This document shows, one piece after another, positions 20,541 through 29,252 of a stretch of DNA of 49,412 nucleotides. The position numbers and the translations under genes are program-made. The DNA is from Arthrobacter echini (GTDB taxonomy: Bacteria; Actinomycetota; Actinomycetes; Actinomycetales; Micrococcaceae), in contig NZ_SSWH01000015.1 in NCBI RefSeq assembly GCF_004803505.1, positions 1 through 49,412 on the forward strand. The letters are read 5' to 3'. The notes beneath the pieces were generated by a model, which had not been told where the DNA came from, searched no databases, and was given only the letters and a program-made list of their open reading frames with translations. Each line of letters begins with the position of its first letter. Positions within the stretch are counted from its first letter, which is position 1.

Positions 20541-20556
20541 TCAAACATATATTCGA
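20541..20556. promoter_or_regulatory. Degenerate SOS box
   Basis: TCAAACATATATTCGA differs from TCGAAC-N4-GTTCGA at two positions, one in each half-site. The AT-rich centre ATAT fits LexA sites of Actinobacteria. Confidence 0.6.
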
Positions 20557-20610
20557 GCGAGTCTCGACAAGCGTCGCTCACAGGTGCTAGACAGGGGCAT
20601 TGAGGAAATA

Positions 20611-20622
20611 GAACGCGTGTTC
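20611..20622. promoter_or_regulatory. SOS box with perfect core
   Basis: GAACGCGTGTTC is an exact GAAC-N4-GTTC core and a near-perfect palindrome, flanked by TA and GA. It is 49 bp upstream of the LysM gene. Confidence 0.8.
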
Positions 20623-20670
20623 GAAAGAGGGGCCCGGAACGGGCTGGATGGCTGAAGGGAAAGAGGACAC

Positions 20671-21147
20671 ATGATGGCTGCATCACCACTGCTCCACGGC
20701 AGCACCGCACCGGGCGACCTTGCGCCGCGGCGCCGCGCCGAGCGCCCTTCGAGCCCGACCCGGCGGACTCCGGACCCGGCACCGCAGCGTCCGGCACCGC
20801 AGCGCCCGGTACCGCAGCGCCCGAGTGTGGCCAAGCAGCCACCCCTGACGCTGACCCGACGAGGTCGCCTCGTCCTGGTGGGACTGCCGATCGCCCTCGG
20901 GGTGGCTTCGCTGCTCATGCTCGGTGCCTTCCTCTCCTCCGTGGCGCAGGCCTCGGAGGCGGAGCCCGAGGGGACGAGGACCACCGAGGTGGCGGTGTCC
21001 ACGGGAGAGACGCTCTGGGGACTCGCCATGCACTACGCTCCCGAGCGCGATCCACGGGATGTGGTCGCGGAGATGGTCGAGCTCAACGAGCTGCACAGCT
21101 CGGTGGTCCAGCCCGGCCAGAGCATCGCCGTTCCGGTCTCCGGTTAG
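20671..21147 (+). CDS. LysM-domain membrane protein, Rv2719c/DivS-like SOS division inhibitor
   Basis: A 158-residue protein: a basic, Pro-rich N-terminus (with QRP repeats at residues 36-50), one membrane helix (about 62-88), and a C-terminal LysM domain (about 105-156: GETLWGLAMHY, NELHSSVVQPGQSIAVPV). Divergent from lexA and preceded by LexA boxes, it matches Rv2719c of M. tuberculosis and DivS of Corynebacterium glutamicum, which block division during DNA damage. AAAGAGGA lies just before the ATG; a second ATG follows at once. The division role here is by homology and context only. Confidence 0.88.
   Translation: MMAASPLLHGSTAPGDLAPRRRAERPSSPTRRTPDPAPQRPAPQRPVPQRPSVAKQPPLTLTRRGRLVLVGLPIALGVASLLMLGAFLSSVAQASEAEPEGTRTTEVAVSTGETLWGLAMHYAPERDPRDVVAEMVELNELHSSVVQPGQSIAVPVSG
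20776..20820 (+). repeat. Three 15-bp tandem repeats in the LysM gene
   Basis: Three units near CCGGCACCGCAGCGT (20776-20790, 20791-20805, 20806-20820) differ by one or two bases and encode Pro-Ala/Val-Pro-Gln-Arg. They form the cytoplasmic tail before the membrane helix and may vary in number between strains. Confidence 0.85.
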
Positions 21148-21176
21148 GGGCCGGTGGTCGCATCGCTTAAACTCAG

Positions 21177-22310
21177 GTGGTGCCATCTTCTGCCGAGTCG
21201 CTAGCGAATCTTCCCCTGCGTGACGATCTCCTCGGTCTCAGCCCGTACGGAGCACCGCAGGTGGATGTTCCGATTCTGCTCAACGTCAACGAGAACACCC
21301 ACGGGGTTCCCGCTGATGTCCACGCCGCCATCATCGAAGCGGTGGGGAAGGCGACCCTGGGTCTCAACCGGTACCCGGACCGGGAGTTCGCCGAGCTGCG
21401 GAGAAATCTTGCCGCGTATCTCGGGCATGGGCTCTCCCCTGATCAGGTCTGGGCCGCGAACGGGTCGAACGAGGTCCTCCAGCAGGTTCTGCAGGCCTTC
21501 GGTGGGCCGGGGCGGACGGCGCTCGGCTTCCCTCCCACCTACTCGATGTATCCGCTGCTCTCCAGCGGCACAGGGACCCGCTACCTCACCGCCGAGCGTG
21601 AGGAGGACTACGCGATGACCCCGGAGGCGACGGCGCGAGCCGTCCGTGCGTCCGCGGCGAACATCGTCTTCCTGTGCTCACCGAACAACCCGACCGGCAC
21701 GGCGCTGGGCCTCGATGTCATCGAGGCGGCGTACCAGGCCGGCGAGGCAGCGCGCGCCATCATCATCGTGGACGAGGCGTACGGCGAATTCGCCCAGGAG
21801 GGTACCCCCAGCGCCCTGACCCTGTTGCCCGGACGTCCCCGGCTCCTGGTCTCACGCACCATGAGCAAGGCCTTCGCCCTCGCCGGGGCGAGGATCGGGT
21901 ACCTTGCCGCCGCTCCCGAGGTCGCCGACGCCCTCAGGCTGGTCCGGCTGCCCTATCACCTCTCGGCCATCACGCAGGCGACGGCGAATGCGGCCCTGAC
22001 CCACGCCCGCACCCTGCTGTCCAATGTCGAGGCGATCAAGGTGCAGCGCGACAGGATCGTCGCCGAGCTCCAGCGGCTCGGGCTCAGGCCGTCGCCGTCG
22101 GACGCGAACTTCGTGTTCTTCTCGGGCCTCGAGGATCCGCACCGGATCTGGGAGGATCTGCTGGCGGCGGGGGTCCTGGTGCGCGACGTCGGGATCGCCG
22201 GCTCGCTGCGCGTCACGGCCGGAACCGAGGAGGAGACCACGGCGTTCCTCACGGTGCTGGGCAGCCTGCTCGAGAGCCAGAGGGACGACCAGTCCCAGCG
22301 TTCGGCGTGA
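21177..22310 (+). CDS. hisC: Histidinol-phosphate aminotransferase
   Basis: A PLP enzyme that transaminates imidazole-acetol phosphate. The 377-residue protein has [11 protein letters not shown] near the N-terminus, [15 protein letters not shown] and the PLP lysine in [16 protein letters not shown] (about Lys231). Two adjacent GTG codons (21177 and 21180) can start it. It opens the histidine block; hisB follows after 82 bp with its own ribosome site. Confidence 0.95.
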   Translation: MVPSSAESLANLPLRDDLLGLSPYGAPQVDVPILLNVNENTHGVPADVHAAIIEAVGKATLGLNRYPDREFAELRRNLAAYLGHGLSPDQVWAANGSNEVLQQVLQAFGGPGRTALGFPPTYSMYPLLSSGTGTRYLTAEREEDYAMTPEATARAVRASAANIVFLCSPNNPTGTALGLDVIEAAYQAGEAARAIIIVDEAYGEFAQEGTPSALTLLPGRPRLLVSRTMSKAFALAGARIGYLAAAPEVADALRLVRLPYHLSAITQATANAALTHARTLLSNVEAIKVQRDRIVAELQRLGLRPSPSDANFVFFSGLEDPHRIWEDLLAAGVLVRDVGIAGSLRVTAGTEEETTAFLTVLGSLLESQRDDQSQRSA

Positions 22311-22392
22311 TCCGGACCAGCCGACCCGGATCCAGCCGTCCATCGAGTCGACAACGTCTGCCGCGACCCGGCAGCCCACAGAAGGAGATGCC

Positions 22393-23010
22393 ATGACAGC
22401 CGAGGTTGCCCGCAGCCGAACGGCCCGTGTGGAGCGGGTCACGAGCGAGTCCAGTGTGCTGGTCGAACTCGATCTCGACGGCACCGGCGTGTCCGCCGTC
22501 AGCACGACGGTGCCGTTCTTCGACCACATGCTGACCGCTCTGTCCAAGCACTCCCTGATCGATCTGAGGGTGACCTCCTCCGGGGACACCGACATCGACG
22601 TCCATCACACCGTGGAGGACACCGCCATCGCCATCGGTGAGGCACTGCGCAGCGCGCTCGGTGACAAGGCGGGCATCCGCCGCTTCGGTGAGGCGACCGT
22701 CCCCCTCGACGAGGCCCTGGCGAATGCTGTGGTCGACATCTCCGGACGGCCGTTCCTCGTGCACGGGGGAGAACCCGCGGGCCAGGAGTACCACCTGATC
22801 GGCGGTCACTTCACCGGATCCCTGACCCGCCACGTGCTGGAGGCCATCGCGCTGCACGCGCACATCTGCCTGCATGTCACGCTGATCGCGGGCCGCGATC
22901 CGCACCATGTCGTCGAGGCGCAGTTCAAGGCACTCGCCCGCGCGCTGCGGGCTGCGGTGGAGCCGGACCCGCGCGTCGAGGGCATCCCGTCCACGAAGGG
23001 GGCGCTGTGA
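22393..23010 (+). CDS. hisB: Imidazoleglycerol-phosphate dehydratase
   Basis: The sixth step of histidine synthesis. At 205 residues it is the stand-alone dehydratase without the phosphatase half of E. coli HisB. Metal-binding histidines are visible in [18 protein letters not shown] and DPHHVVE. GAAGGAGA precedes the ATG at 22393. Its stop overlaps the GTG of hisH (GTGA). Confidence 0.97.
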   Translation: MTAEVARSRTARVERVTSESSVLVELDLDGTGVSAVSTTVPFFDHMLTALSKHSLIDLRVTSSGDTDIDVHHTVEDTAIAIGEALRSALGDKAGIRRFGEATVPLDEALANAVVDISGRPFLVHGGEPAGQEYHLIGGHFTGSLTRHVLEAIALHAHICLHVTLIAGRDPHHVVEAQFKALARALRAAVEPDPRVEGIPSTKGAL

Positions 23011-23642
23011 GCACGCGTACCGTCACGGTCCTCGACTACGGCTCCGGCAACGTCCGGTCGGTGGTGCGCGCCCTCGAGCACGTCGGGGCGGAGGTGGTCC
23101 TGAGCGCGAAGCCCGACGACGTGCTGGGTGCCGACGGGCTGCTGGTGCCCGGCGTGGGCGCCTTCAGGGCCGTCATGCAGGGGCTCAAGGACGTCGATGC
23201 CCCGCGGATGATCGGCCGACGGGTGGCCGGGGGACGCCCCGTGCTGGGGATCTGCGTCGGCCTGCAGATCCTGTTCGACGAGGGAGTGGAGCACGGGGTG
23301 CGCACGCCGGGCATGGCCGAGTGGCCGGGCACGGTGGAGCGGCTGCGTGCCGACGTCGTTCCGCACATGGGCTGGAACACCGTCCGTCCGCCCGAGGACA
23401 GTACGCTGTTCGACGGGATCGGCGACGAGCGCTTCTACTTCGTCCACTCCTACGGAGTGCAGGACTGGTCCTTCGACGTCACCCAGCCCGCGATGAAACC
23501 GCCGCAGGTCACCTGGTCCGACCACGGCGGTCCCTTCATCGCGGCCGTGGAGAACGGGCCGCTGAGTGCCACGCAGTTCCATCCCGAGAAGTCCGGCGAC
23601 GCCGGAGCGCAGCTGCTGAGGAACTGGATCGAGGGACTGTGA
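23007..23642 (+). CDS. hisH: Imidazole glycerol phosphate synthase, glutaminase subunit
   Basis: The class I glutamine amidotransferase that supplies ammonia to HisF. The 211-residue protein has the nucleophile Cys83 in GICVGLQIL, and the His-Glu pair in QFHPEKSGD near the C-terminus. The partner hisF is not in this window, so the cluster is interrupted or hisF lies elsewhere. It is coupled to hisB by a 4-base overlap. Confidence 0.96.
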   Translation: MSTRTVTVLDYGSGNVRSVVRALEHVGAEVVLSAKPDDVLGADGLLVPGVGAFRAVMQGLKDVDAPRMIGRRVAGGRPVLGICVGLQILFDEGVEHGVRTPGMAEWPGTVERLRADVVPHMGWNTVRPPEDSTLFDGIGDERFYFVHSYGVQDWSFDVTQPAMKPPQVTWSDHGGPFIAAVENGPLSATQFHPEKSGDAGAQLLRNWIEGL

Positions 23643-23649
23643 GCGCTCC

Positions 23650-23832
23650 GTGCTGAGTCTTGTCCTCATGGCAGTGGCAGGTCTCCTCATCGGGGGAGCC
23701 CTCTCCCTCCGGGGTCAGGACTTCCCGCGCTGGGTGTGGATCGCGTTCCTCGTGCTGGCGGGCCTGTCCCTCGTGGCCGCCTACCTGTTCACGCTGCCGG
23801 GCGACCAGCAGGCACTCTCCGGACCGCTGTAG
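23650..23832 (+). CDS. Small two-helix membrane protein
   Basis: A 60-residue protein starting with GTG seven bases after hisH. Two hydrophobic segments (about residues 2-18 and 28-46) are joined by a short charged loop (LRGQDFPRWVW). Small membrane proteins at this place in the his operon are common in Micrococcaceae-like genomes, but I recognise no function. Its position between hisH and priA implies co-transcription. Confidence 0.75.
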   Translation: MLSLVLMAVAGLLIGGALSLRGQDFPRWVWIAFLVLAGLSLVAAYLFTLPGDQQALSGPL

Positions 23833-23871
23833 ACCACCCCTGATCCGACCCGACCTGTACGAAAGCAGACC

Positions 23872-24630
23872 ATGACTCCCCTCACCGATTCCCCCGTCCT
23901 CGAACTCCTCCCCGCCGTCGACGTCGCCGACGGCAAGGCCGTGCGCCTCGTGCAGGGCGAGGCCGGCAGCGAGACCAGCTACGGAGATCCGCTCGACGCC
24001 GCGAAGGCCTGGCAGCAGGACGGGGCGCAGTGGGTGCACCTGGTCGATCTCGACGCCGCCTTCGGGCGCGGGTCCAACCGGAGACTTCTCGAACGCGTGG
24101 TCCATCATCTGGACATCAGGGTGGAACTCTCGGGGGGCATCCGCGACGACGCGTCGCTCGAGGCTGCACTGGAACTCGGCGCCACCCGCGTGAATCTCGG
24201 GACGGCCGCACTGGAGAATCCCGAGTGGACCGAGCGTGCCATCGCCCGCTACGGCGAGGCGATCGCCGTCGGGCTCGACGTGCGCGGGACCACGCTCGCG
24301 GCGCGCGGGTGGACCGAGGAGGGCGGTGACCTGTGGGAGGTGCTGGCGCGGCTCGAGGACGCCGGCTGTGCGCGCTACGTGGTCACGGACGTCACCAAGG
24401 ACGGCACCCTCAGGGGACCGAACCTCGAGCTCCTGCAGGAGGTCCTCGCGAGGACGGCCCGCCCCGTCGTCGCCTCGGGTGGCATCTCGAGCCTGGACGA
24501 CATCGCAGCACTGCGTGATCTCGTCCCCCAGGGACTCGAGGGCGCCATCGTCGGCAAGGCACTCTACGCCGGAGCCTTCACCCTTCCCCAGGCGCTGGAC
24601 GTGGCAGGGCTCCCCGGCGCCGACGCATGA
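23872..24630 (+). CDS. priA: Bifunctional HisA/TrpF isomerase PriA
   Basis: A (beta/alpha)8 isomerase for ProFAR (histidine) and, in Actinobacteria that lack trpF, PRA (tryptophan). The 252-residue protein has the catalytic aspartates in [15 protein letters not shown] (near residue 17) and [14 protein letters not shown], plus phosphate-binding glycines in LSGGIRDD and [10 protein letters not shown]. Dual activity is inferred from the actinobacterial context. It overlaps the next gene by four bases (ATGA). Confidence 0.93.
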   Translation: MTPLTDSPVLELLPAVDVADGKAVRLVQGEAGSETSYGDPLDAAKAWQQDGAQWVHLVDLDAAFGRGSNRRLLERVVHHLDIRVELSGGIRDDASLEAALELGATRVNLGTAALENPEWTERAIARYGEAIAVGLDVRGTTLAARGWTEEGGDLWEVLARLEDAGCARYVVTDVTKDGTLRGPNLELLQEVLARTARPVVASGGISSLDDIAALRDLVPQGLEGAIVGKALYAGAFTLPQALDVAGLPGADA

Positions 24631-25478
24631 GGCGGGAACTGCCGGCCCATATCGCCGCCGCCCTGCTGGGCAACACGGCGGACTCCGCCGGGCAGGCCTG
24701 GGCCGGCCGGGACCTGTCGGGCCCGCGTAATCCGCTGCACGCGTTCGACGACGACGACGGCGCCGCCGACCCACGGCTCGCCGCCGCCGTCGCGCAGCTC
24801 CGCGAGCCGACGGACCGCCCCGGACCATGTGAGCGCGCGGTCTTCGGTGCGCTCACCACCGCCCGGGTCTTCATCCCGATCGTGGCCGAGGTGAGCCAGC
24901 ACGCTGCCGGTGAGGCCGGACTGCGGGCCGACAAGGAAGCGGACATGTCCCTGGTCACGCTGTCCGCACCCGACGGGCGGAAGGCACTTCCGGTCTTCTC
25001 GTCGACCGCCGCACTGCAGCGCTGGCATCCGGGCGCCAGGCCCGTCGCGGCGTATGCCACACGGGCTGCCCTTGCCGCTGCGTCCGAGAGCGCCGAACTC
25101 ATGGTGCTCGACCCGGGCGCGCCCGTGACGTTCGTACTGCGGCGCCCGGGCGTATGGGCCCTGGCGCAACAACTCGAGTGGACGCCGTCGTACGAGGACA
25201 CCGCGCTGGCGACGCTCGTGGAGGACCTGACGCGCGCACATCCCGCAGTGCTCTCGGTGCACCTGCGTCCGGCAGCGGGAGTCACGACGCGCGGGTCCGA
25301 CGGCACTCTCGCCGCCGGTGGCGGGCCGGGTCCCGAGCTTCGCCTGGACCTGCAGCTCAGGGCCGGACTGACCTCCCACCAGGTCCGCGACACCGTCGCG
25401 TCGCTGCGCTCACAGCTCCTGGCGCTCCCGGAGTTCGTGGAGCGCGTCGACTCCCTCGATCTCAGACTCCTGGGCTGA
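24627..25478 (+). CDS. SseB family protein
   Basis: A 283-residue protein. The middle region ([32 protein letters not shown], about 95-140) is the SseB N-terminal domain pattern; the C-terminal third is less conserved. Proteins of this type follow hisA/priA in many Actinobacteria. The name derives from a Salmonella enhancer of serine sensitivity and does not define a biochemical role. It overlaps priA by four bases. Confidence 0.85.
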   Translation: MRRELPAHIAAALLGNTADSAGQAWAGRDLSGPRNPLHAFDDDDGAADPRLAAAVAQLREPTDRPGPCERAVFGALTTARVFIPIVAEVSQHAAGEAGLRADKEADMSLVTLSAPDGRKALPVFSSTAALQRWHPGARPVAAYATRAALAAASESAELMVLDPGAPVTFVLRRPGVWALAQQLEWTPSYEDTALATLVEDLTRAHPAVLSVHLRPAAGVTTRGSDGTLAAGGGPGPELRLDLQLRAGLTSHQVRDTVASLRSQLLALPEFVERVDSLDLRLLG

Positions 25479-25504
25479 CCCGGCTGTCGGCGGGGTCCGG
25501 GAGA

Positions 25505-25963
25505 TCAGTTGACCGGACCCGTGTACTTCTCGCCGGGACCCTTGCCCGGGGGATCGGGAATGATCGACGCCTCGCGGAAGGCGAGCTGCAGCGATCGCAG
25601 TCCGTCACGCAGCGGACCGGCGTGCTGGGATCCGATCTCCGGGGCCGCCGCCGTCACGAATCCGGCCAGCGCCGTGATCAGCTTCCGCGCCTCGTCCAGG
25701 TCCTTGAGCTCCTCCGCGTTGTCCTCCTGCGCCAGGCCGCACTTGACCGCTGCTGCGCTCATCAGGTGAACGGCGGAGGTGACGATGACCTCCACGGCGG
25801 CGACCTCGGAGATGTCCCTCATCTGCCGGCGGACGTCCTCCTCCACCTCGTCCGCGGTTCCCGGCTGGTCGGATGCACGCCCCTGTTCCTCGCTGAAGCT
25901 GCGGCGTGTGGTGCTTTCCGGCCCGCCGTCAGGGGTCTGTGGATTATCGCGTGGCGTGTTCAT
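25505..25963 (-). CDS. DUF1844 protein
   Basis: A 152-residue protein: a disordered charged N-terminus, then the DUF1844 core (about 50-125), RQMRDISEVAAVEVIVTSAV, LMSAAAVKCGL and KDLDEARKLITALAGF. The ATG at 25963 is taken because a longer reading only adds residues overlapping the infC leader. It is divergent from infC, a placement conserved in Actinobacteria. The function is unknown. Confidence 0.88.
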   Translation of the reverse strand: MNTPRDNPQTPDGGPESTTRRSFSEEQGRASDQPGTADEVEEDVRRQMRDISEVAAVEVIVTSAVHLMSAAAVKCGLAQEDNAEELKDLDEARKLITALAGFVTAAAPEIGSQHAGPLRDGLRSLQLAFREASIIPDPPGKGPGEKYTGPVN

Positions 25964-26257
25964 ACTGGTAAGCTTGGCATAGACCAACCGGTCACGATTA
26001 CGTGCCATGCTCCTTCGTGGAGAAGGTGATGTGCCGGTCTGCAAGCGGAGTCCTCTCCCACCCGCGTTTGCCTGGTGCAGCCCCGAGCCGCATTACAGGT
26101 AGCCGGGTCACCTGGTCGGACCTGTTGATCGGGCGGGGGGTCAGAGCTCCCGCCGGTTACCCAGGACCGGTTCCCGAGGCCTCCGATTGCGCATGCAATG
26201 GGAGGCCTTCTTTCGTCTGCAGGCGGTTCCAGCTCGAAACATTCCCAGGAGTCACAC
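25964..26257 (+). promoter_or_regulatory. infC 5' leader region
   Basis: About 290 bp with no gene, holding the divergent promoters of the DUF1844 gene and infC and, in its last 80 bases, a strong hairpin. Ribosomal-protein leader control of infC-rpmI-rplT is known in other bacteria (L20 or IF3 feedback). This leader does not obviously match a known family, so the mechanism is inference. Confidence 0.6.
26177..26208 (+). terminator. Attenuator-like hairpin ahead of infC
   Basis: AGGCCTCC (26177-26184) pairs with GGAGGCCT (26201-26208). An inner stem ATTGC/GCAAT with loop GCAT continues it, and TTCTTTC follows. This looks like a Rho-independent terminator placed 50 bases before the start codon. 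Confidence 0.75.
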
Positions 26258-27421
26258 ATTAGCGAACCAAGAATCAACGATCGTATCCGCGTCCCCGAGG
26301 TGCGGCTGGTCGGACCTGCCGGCGAACAGGTGGGTATCGTCCGAATCGAGGATGCACTCCGACTCGCCGCCGAATCCGATCTGGATCTGGTCGAGGTAGC
26401 ACCGCAGGCGAAGCCTCCGGTGGCGAAGCTCATGGATTTTGGTAAGTACAAGTACGAAGCGGCCGTCAAGGCACGCGAGGCCCGGAAGAACCAGACCAAC
26501 ACGGTGCTGAAGGAGATCCGCTTCCGGCTCAAGATCGACACGCACGACTACGAGACCAAGCGCGGGCACGCACTGCGGTTCCTCGGCGCGGGTGACAAGG
26601 TCAAGGCCATGATCCAGTTCCGTGGACGTGAGCAGCAGCGACCGGAGATGGGGATCCGGCTGCTGCAGAAGTTCGCCGAGGACGTCTCCGAGGTCGGCGT
26701 CGTCGAGTCGACGCCGCGCATCGACGGACGCAACATGGTCATGGTCATCGGTCCCACGAAGAACAAGGCCGAGGCAAAGGCAGAAGCCCGCCGTGCGACG
26801 CAGCGCGCCGACGCCAAGGCCGCGAACGAGGCGGCCAGGTCCGGCGATGAACCGGCTCGGGTACAGACCTCCGCCTCGGGCAACGCCCCGATGACGCAGT
26901 CCCTGGCAGATCTGCTGCCCGAGGGCTACTCCATCCGGAGTGAGCCCGATGCCCCGGCCGAGAATGCGCAGAGCGAGGAATCCTCGAGTGCGACTCCGGC
27001 CGAGGAGACCACGCAGGCCACGACCGCAGGCTCCGAAGCACCGGCCCAGCAGGCCACCGCCGGCGACACGGCACCGGCAGCCGCATCGTCACGGCCGGCG
27101 GTACCGCGCTCTGCAGCGCCCCGGTCCTCCGCGCCTCGCTCCTCCGCACCGCGCTCCTCGGAGCCCCGTTCCACAGCACCGCGATCGGCTACGGAACGAC
27201 CGGCCGCGAGCCGTCCTGCTGCACCTGCACCACGGACCACCGCTGCGGCGCCGTCGTCGGACGGTGCTGCTCCCAAGCCTGCAGCGGCTGCGAAGCCCAC
27301 GCCGGCGCCGAAGCCGGGTGCGCCCAAGCCCTCGGCCATGCCGAAGCCCGGCGCGCGGACACCGGCTCCCCGGAGTACGGCGAGCCGTCCGAAGCCGGAC
27401 AGCACGGACCAGGGCTCGTAG
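26258..27421 (+). CDS. infC: Translation initiation factor IF-3, extended
   Basis: IF-3 binds the 30S subunit and checks start codons. The core (about residues 1-175) is clear: [43 protein letters not shown], and the C-domain [23 protein letters not shown]. The start is taken as ATT at 26258: AGGAG lies six bases upstream (26247-26251), and no ATG/GTG of this frame fits. AUU starts are known for infC and permit self-control by IF-3. The 387-residue length is about twice normal owing to an Ala/Pro/Ser-rich tail of about 200 residues, a tail type seen in some Actinobacteria. Confidence 0.93.
   Translation: MSEPRINDRIRVPEVRLVGPAGEQVGIVRIEDALRLAAESDLDLVEVAPQAKPPVAKLMDFGKYKYEAAVKAREARKNQTNTVLKEIRFRLKIDTHDYETKRGHALRFLGAGDKVKAMIQFRGREQQRPEMGIRLLQKFAEDVSEVGVVESTPRIDGRNMVMVIGPTKNKAEAKAEARRATQRADAKAANEAARSGDEPARVQTSASGNAPMTQSLADLLPEGYSIRSEPDAPAENAQSEESSSATPAEETTQATTAGSEAPAQQATAGDTAPAAASSRPAVPRSAAPRSSAPRSSAPRSSEPRSTAPRSATERPAASRPAAPAPRTTAAAPSSDGAAPKPAAAAKPTPAPKPGAPKPSAMPKPGARTPAPRSTASRPKPDSTDQGS
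27104..27193 (+). repeat. Pentapeptide-coding 15-bp repeats in infC
   Basis: Six consecutive 15-base units encode Pro-Arg-Ser-x-x ([30 protein letters not shown]). They lie in the disordered tail of IF-3 and may vary in copy number. Confidence 0.85.
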
Positions 27422-27510
27422 CCCGAAGATTCCACCACACCAACCAGGCGCCCTGAGGGTGCCGCGTTCCGGGAGCACACGCCCCGGCTAGCAGAAGGAG
27501 ATCGGTTCCC

Positions 27511-27705
27511 ATGCCGAAGATGAAGACCCACAGCGGCGCCAAGAAGCGCTTCAAGCTCACCGGCAGCGGCAAGCTCAAGCGCCAGCAGGCCAACCGTCGC
27601 CACTACCTCGAGCACAAGTCCTCGAGGGTGACGCGCCGGCTCGCGAGCGACCAGATCGTGGCGAAGGCGGACACCAAGGCCATCAAGAAGATGCTGGGCG
27701 TCTGA
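27511..27705 (+). CDS. rpmI: 50S ribosomal protein L35
   Basis: A 64-residue basic ribosomal protein with the family N-terminus [18 protein letters not shown] and a C-terminal lysine-rich helix. AGAAGGAGA precedes the ATG at 27511. It sits between infC and rplT as in most bacteria. Confidence 0.98.
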   Translation: MPKMKTHSGAKKRFKLTGSGKLKRQQANRRHYLEHKSSRVTRRLASDQIVAKADTKAIKKMLGV

Positions 27706-27792
27706 CCACCAATCCACCCCTCGGGAAAGCGCGCACCTCAGGTGCAGCGCTGCGGCTCACGCCGTCACCGAAAGAACTGAAGGAGAACGCAC

Positions 27793-28182
27793 GTGGCACG
27801 TGTGAAGCGGGCAGTCAATGCCCACAAGAAGCGTCGGGTCGTCCTCGAGCGCGCCAAGGGATACCGCGGGCAGCGGTCGCGCCTGTACCGCAAGGCCAAG
27901 GAGCAGCTGCTCCACTCGTTCGTCTACAGCTACGGCGATCGTCGCAAGCGCAAGGGTGACTTCCGTCGCCTGTGGATCCAGCGCATCAACGCCGCCTCCC
28001 GCGCGAACGGTCTCACGTACAACCGGCTCATCCAGGGGCTGAAGGCCGCCGAGATCCAGGTGGACCGTCGCATGCTCGCCGATCTCGCCGTCACCGACGG
28101 TGCTGCCTTCGCAGCCCTGGTGGAGATCGCCCGGAACGCCCTGCCGGCCGACACATCGGCTCCCGTCAAGGCCTCGGCCTAG
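27793..28182 (+). CDS. rplT: 50S ribosomal protein L20
   Basis: An early-assembly 23S rRNA-binding protein, 129 residues, with the signature motifs [31 protein letters not shown] and the C-terminal [18 protein letters not shown]. The start is a GTG preceded by AAGGAGAA. In some bacteria L20 represses its own operon through the leader; whether this happens here is unknown. Confidence 0.98.
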   Translation: MARVKRAVNAHKKRRVVLERAKGYRGQRSRLYRKAKEQLLHSFVYSYGDRRKRKGDFRRLWIQRINAASRANGLTYNRLIQGLKAAEIQVDRRMLADLAVTDGAAFAALVEIARNALPADTSAPVKASA

Positions 28183-28226
28183 GCGCAACAGCCGCGGCAG
28201 GCCGTTCGGTCCGCCCGCTGGACACG

Positions 28227-29252
28227 ATGACCGCGAACGGACGCCCCCGGGCGCCACTGATGACCAACACCCAGGCTGACCGGGTGAAGGAGGTGGCTCG
28301 CCTGGCCGGGCGTCCTTCGCGTCTGAGGCGTCGTGAGTTCCTGGCAGAGGGTCCGCAGGCCGTGCGCGAGGCCCTGCGGCTGCATCTGACGAGGGTCGAC
28401 GCCGGAGCCGGCGGCGTCGTCGTGGATTTCTTTGCCACCGACGAGGCTCTGGCACGCCATGACGACATCGCGGAGCTCCTTGTCCACCCCACTGCTCCGC
28501 GCCTCCGGATGGTCACGCCGGAGGTCCTGGCGGCCATGTCCTCCACCGTCACGCCGCAGGGATTCATCGCGGTCTGCCGCTTCGTCGACACCCCGCTCGA
28601 CGAGATTCTCGCCTCCGGGCCACGCCTCGTCGCCGTGCTGGTCGAGGTCCGGGATCCGGGGAACGCGGGCACCATCATCCGTGCTGCCGACGCAGCAGGA
28701 GCGGACGCGGTGATCCTGACCGGTGGGAGCGTGGATCTCTACAACCCCAAGACCGTCCGGTCCACTGTGGGGTCCGTGTTCCACCTGGGTGTCGTGACCG
28801 GCGCCGATGTCCAGGACCTTCCGGCCCGGCTTCGCGCTGCCGGACTCACCATCCTCGCCGCCGACGGTCACGGCTCATCCAGCCTCGATGATCTGCAGGA
28901 GGCCAGTGAGTCCCGGCGCTTCGCGGGCTCGCAGGGGGACGGCGACAGCAGGCCGCCGTCGTCGGGCGGCGATGATCCGCAGCCGCCCACGCCCCAGCCG
29001 ACGACACCATGGCCGACCGGCGAGCCGAGCAGGAGCGTGGCTGCTGCGTCGTCTGCAGCGGATGATGTGCGACTGGAGGATCCTGCCGCGTGGCTGTTCG
29101 GCAACGAGGCGCAGGGGCTCGCCGACACTGTCACAGCTGCCGCCGACGCTCGCGTGGCCGTGCCGATCTACGGCAGCGCGGAATCCCTCAACGTGGGCAC
29201 GGCCGCGACGGTCTGCCTCTACGCCTCCGCGCGTGCCCAGCGCGCGCGCTGA
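28227..29252 (+). CDS. TrmH/SpoU-family RNA 2'-O-methyltransferase
   Basis: Transfers methyl from SAM to a ribose of rRNA or tRNA. The N-terminal substrate-binding domain (KEVARLAGRPSRLRRREFLAEG) precedes the knotted SPOUT domain with the three motifs NPGNAGTIIRAADAAGAD, LFGNEAQGL and PIYGSAESLNVGTAA. Between motifs 1 and 2 lies a roughly 45-residue Pro/Ser/Gly-rich insert that is not part of the normal fold. The start is uncertain: ATG at 28227 or 28260, neither with a good ribosome site. It follows rplT by 44 bp, so it is probably in the same operon. Confidence 0.88.
   Translation: MTANGRPRAPLMTNTQADRVKEVARLAGRPSRLRRREFLAEGPQAVREALRLHLTRVDAGAGGVVVDFFATDEALARHDDIAELLVHPTAPRLRMVTPEVLAAMSSTVTPQGFIAVCRFVDTPLDEILASGPRLVAVLVEVRDPGNAGTIIRAADAAGADAVILTGGSVDLYNPKTVRSTVGSVFHLGVVTGADVQDLPARLRAAGLTILAADGHGSSSLDDLQEASESRRFAGSQGDGDSRPPSSGGDDPQPPTPQPTTPWPTGEPSRSVAAASSAADDVRLEDPAAWLFGNEAQGLADTVTAAADARVAVPIYGSAESLNVGTAATVCLYASARAQRAR

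Larger units (their letters stand above)
20343..20670. promoter_or_regulatory. lexA/LysM divergent control region
   Basis: A 328-bp stretch with no gene. It carries at least two LexA-type sites (20541-20556 and 20611-20622), close to the LysM gene start at 20671 and about 200-280 bp upstream of lexA. The arrangement supports shared SOS control of both divergent genes. Confidence 0.75.

Noticed and set aside
20776..20820. Possible CRISPR-like short repeats
   Set aside because: The units are contiguous without spacers and lie inside a coding region.
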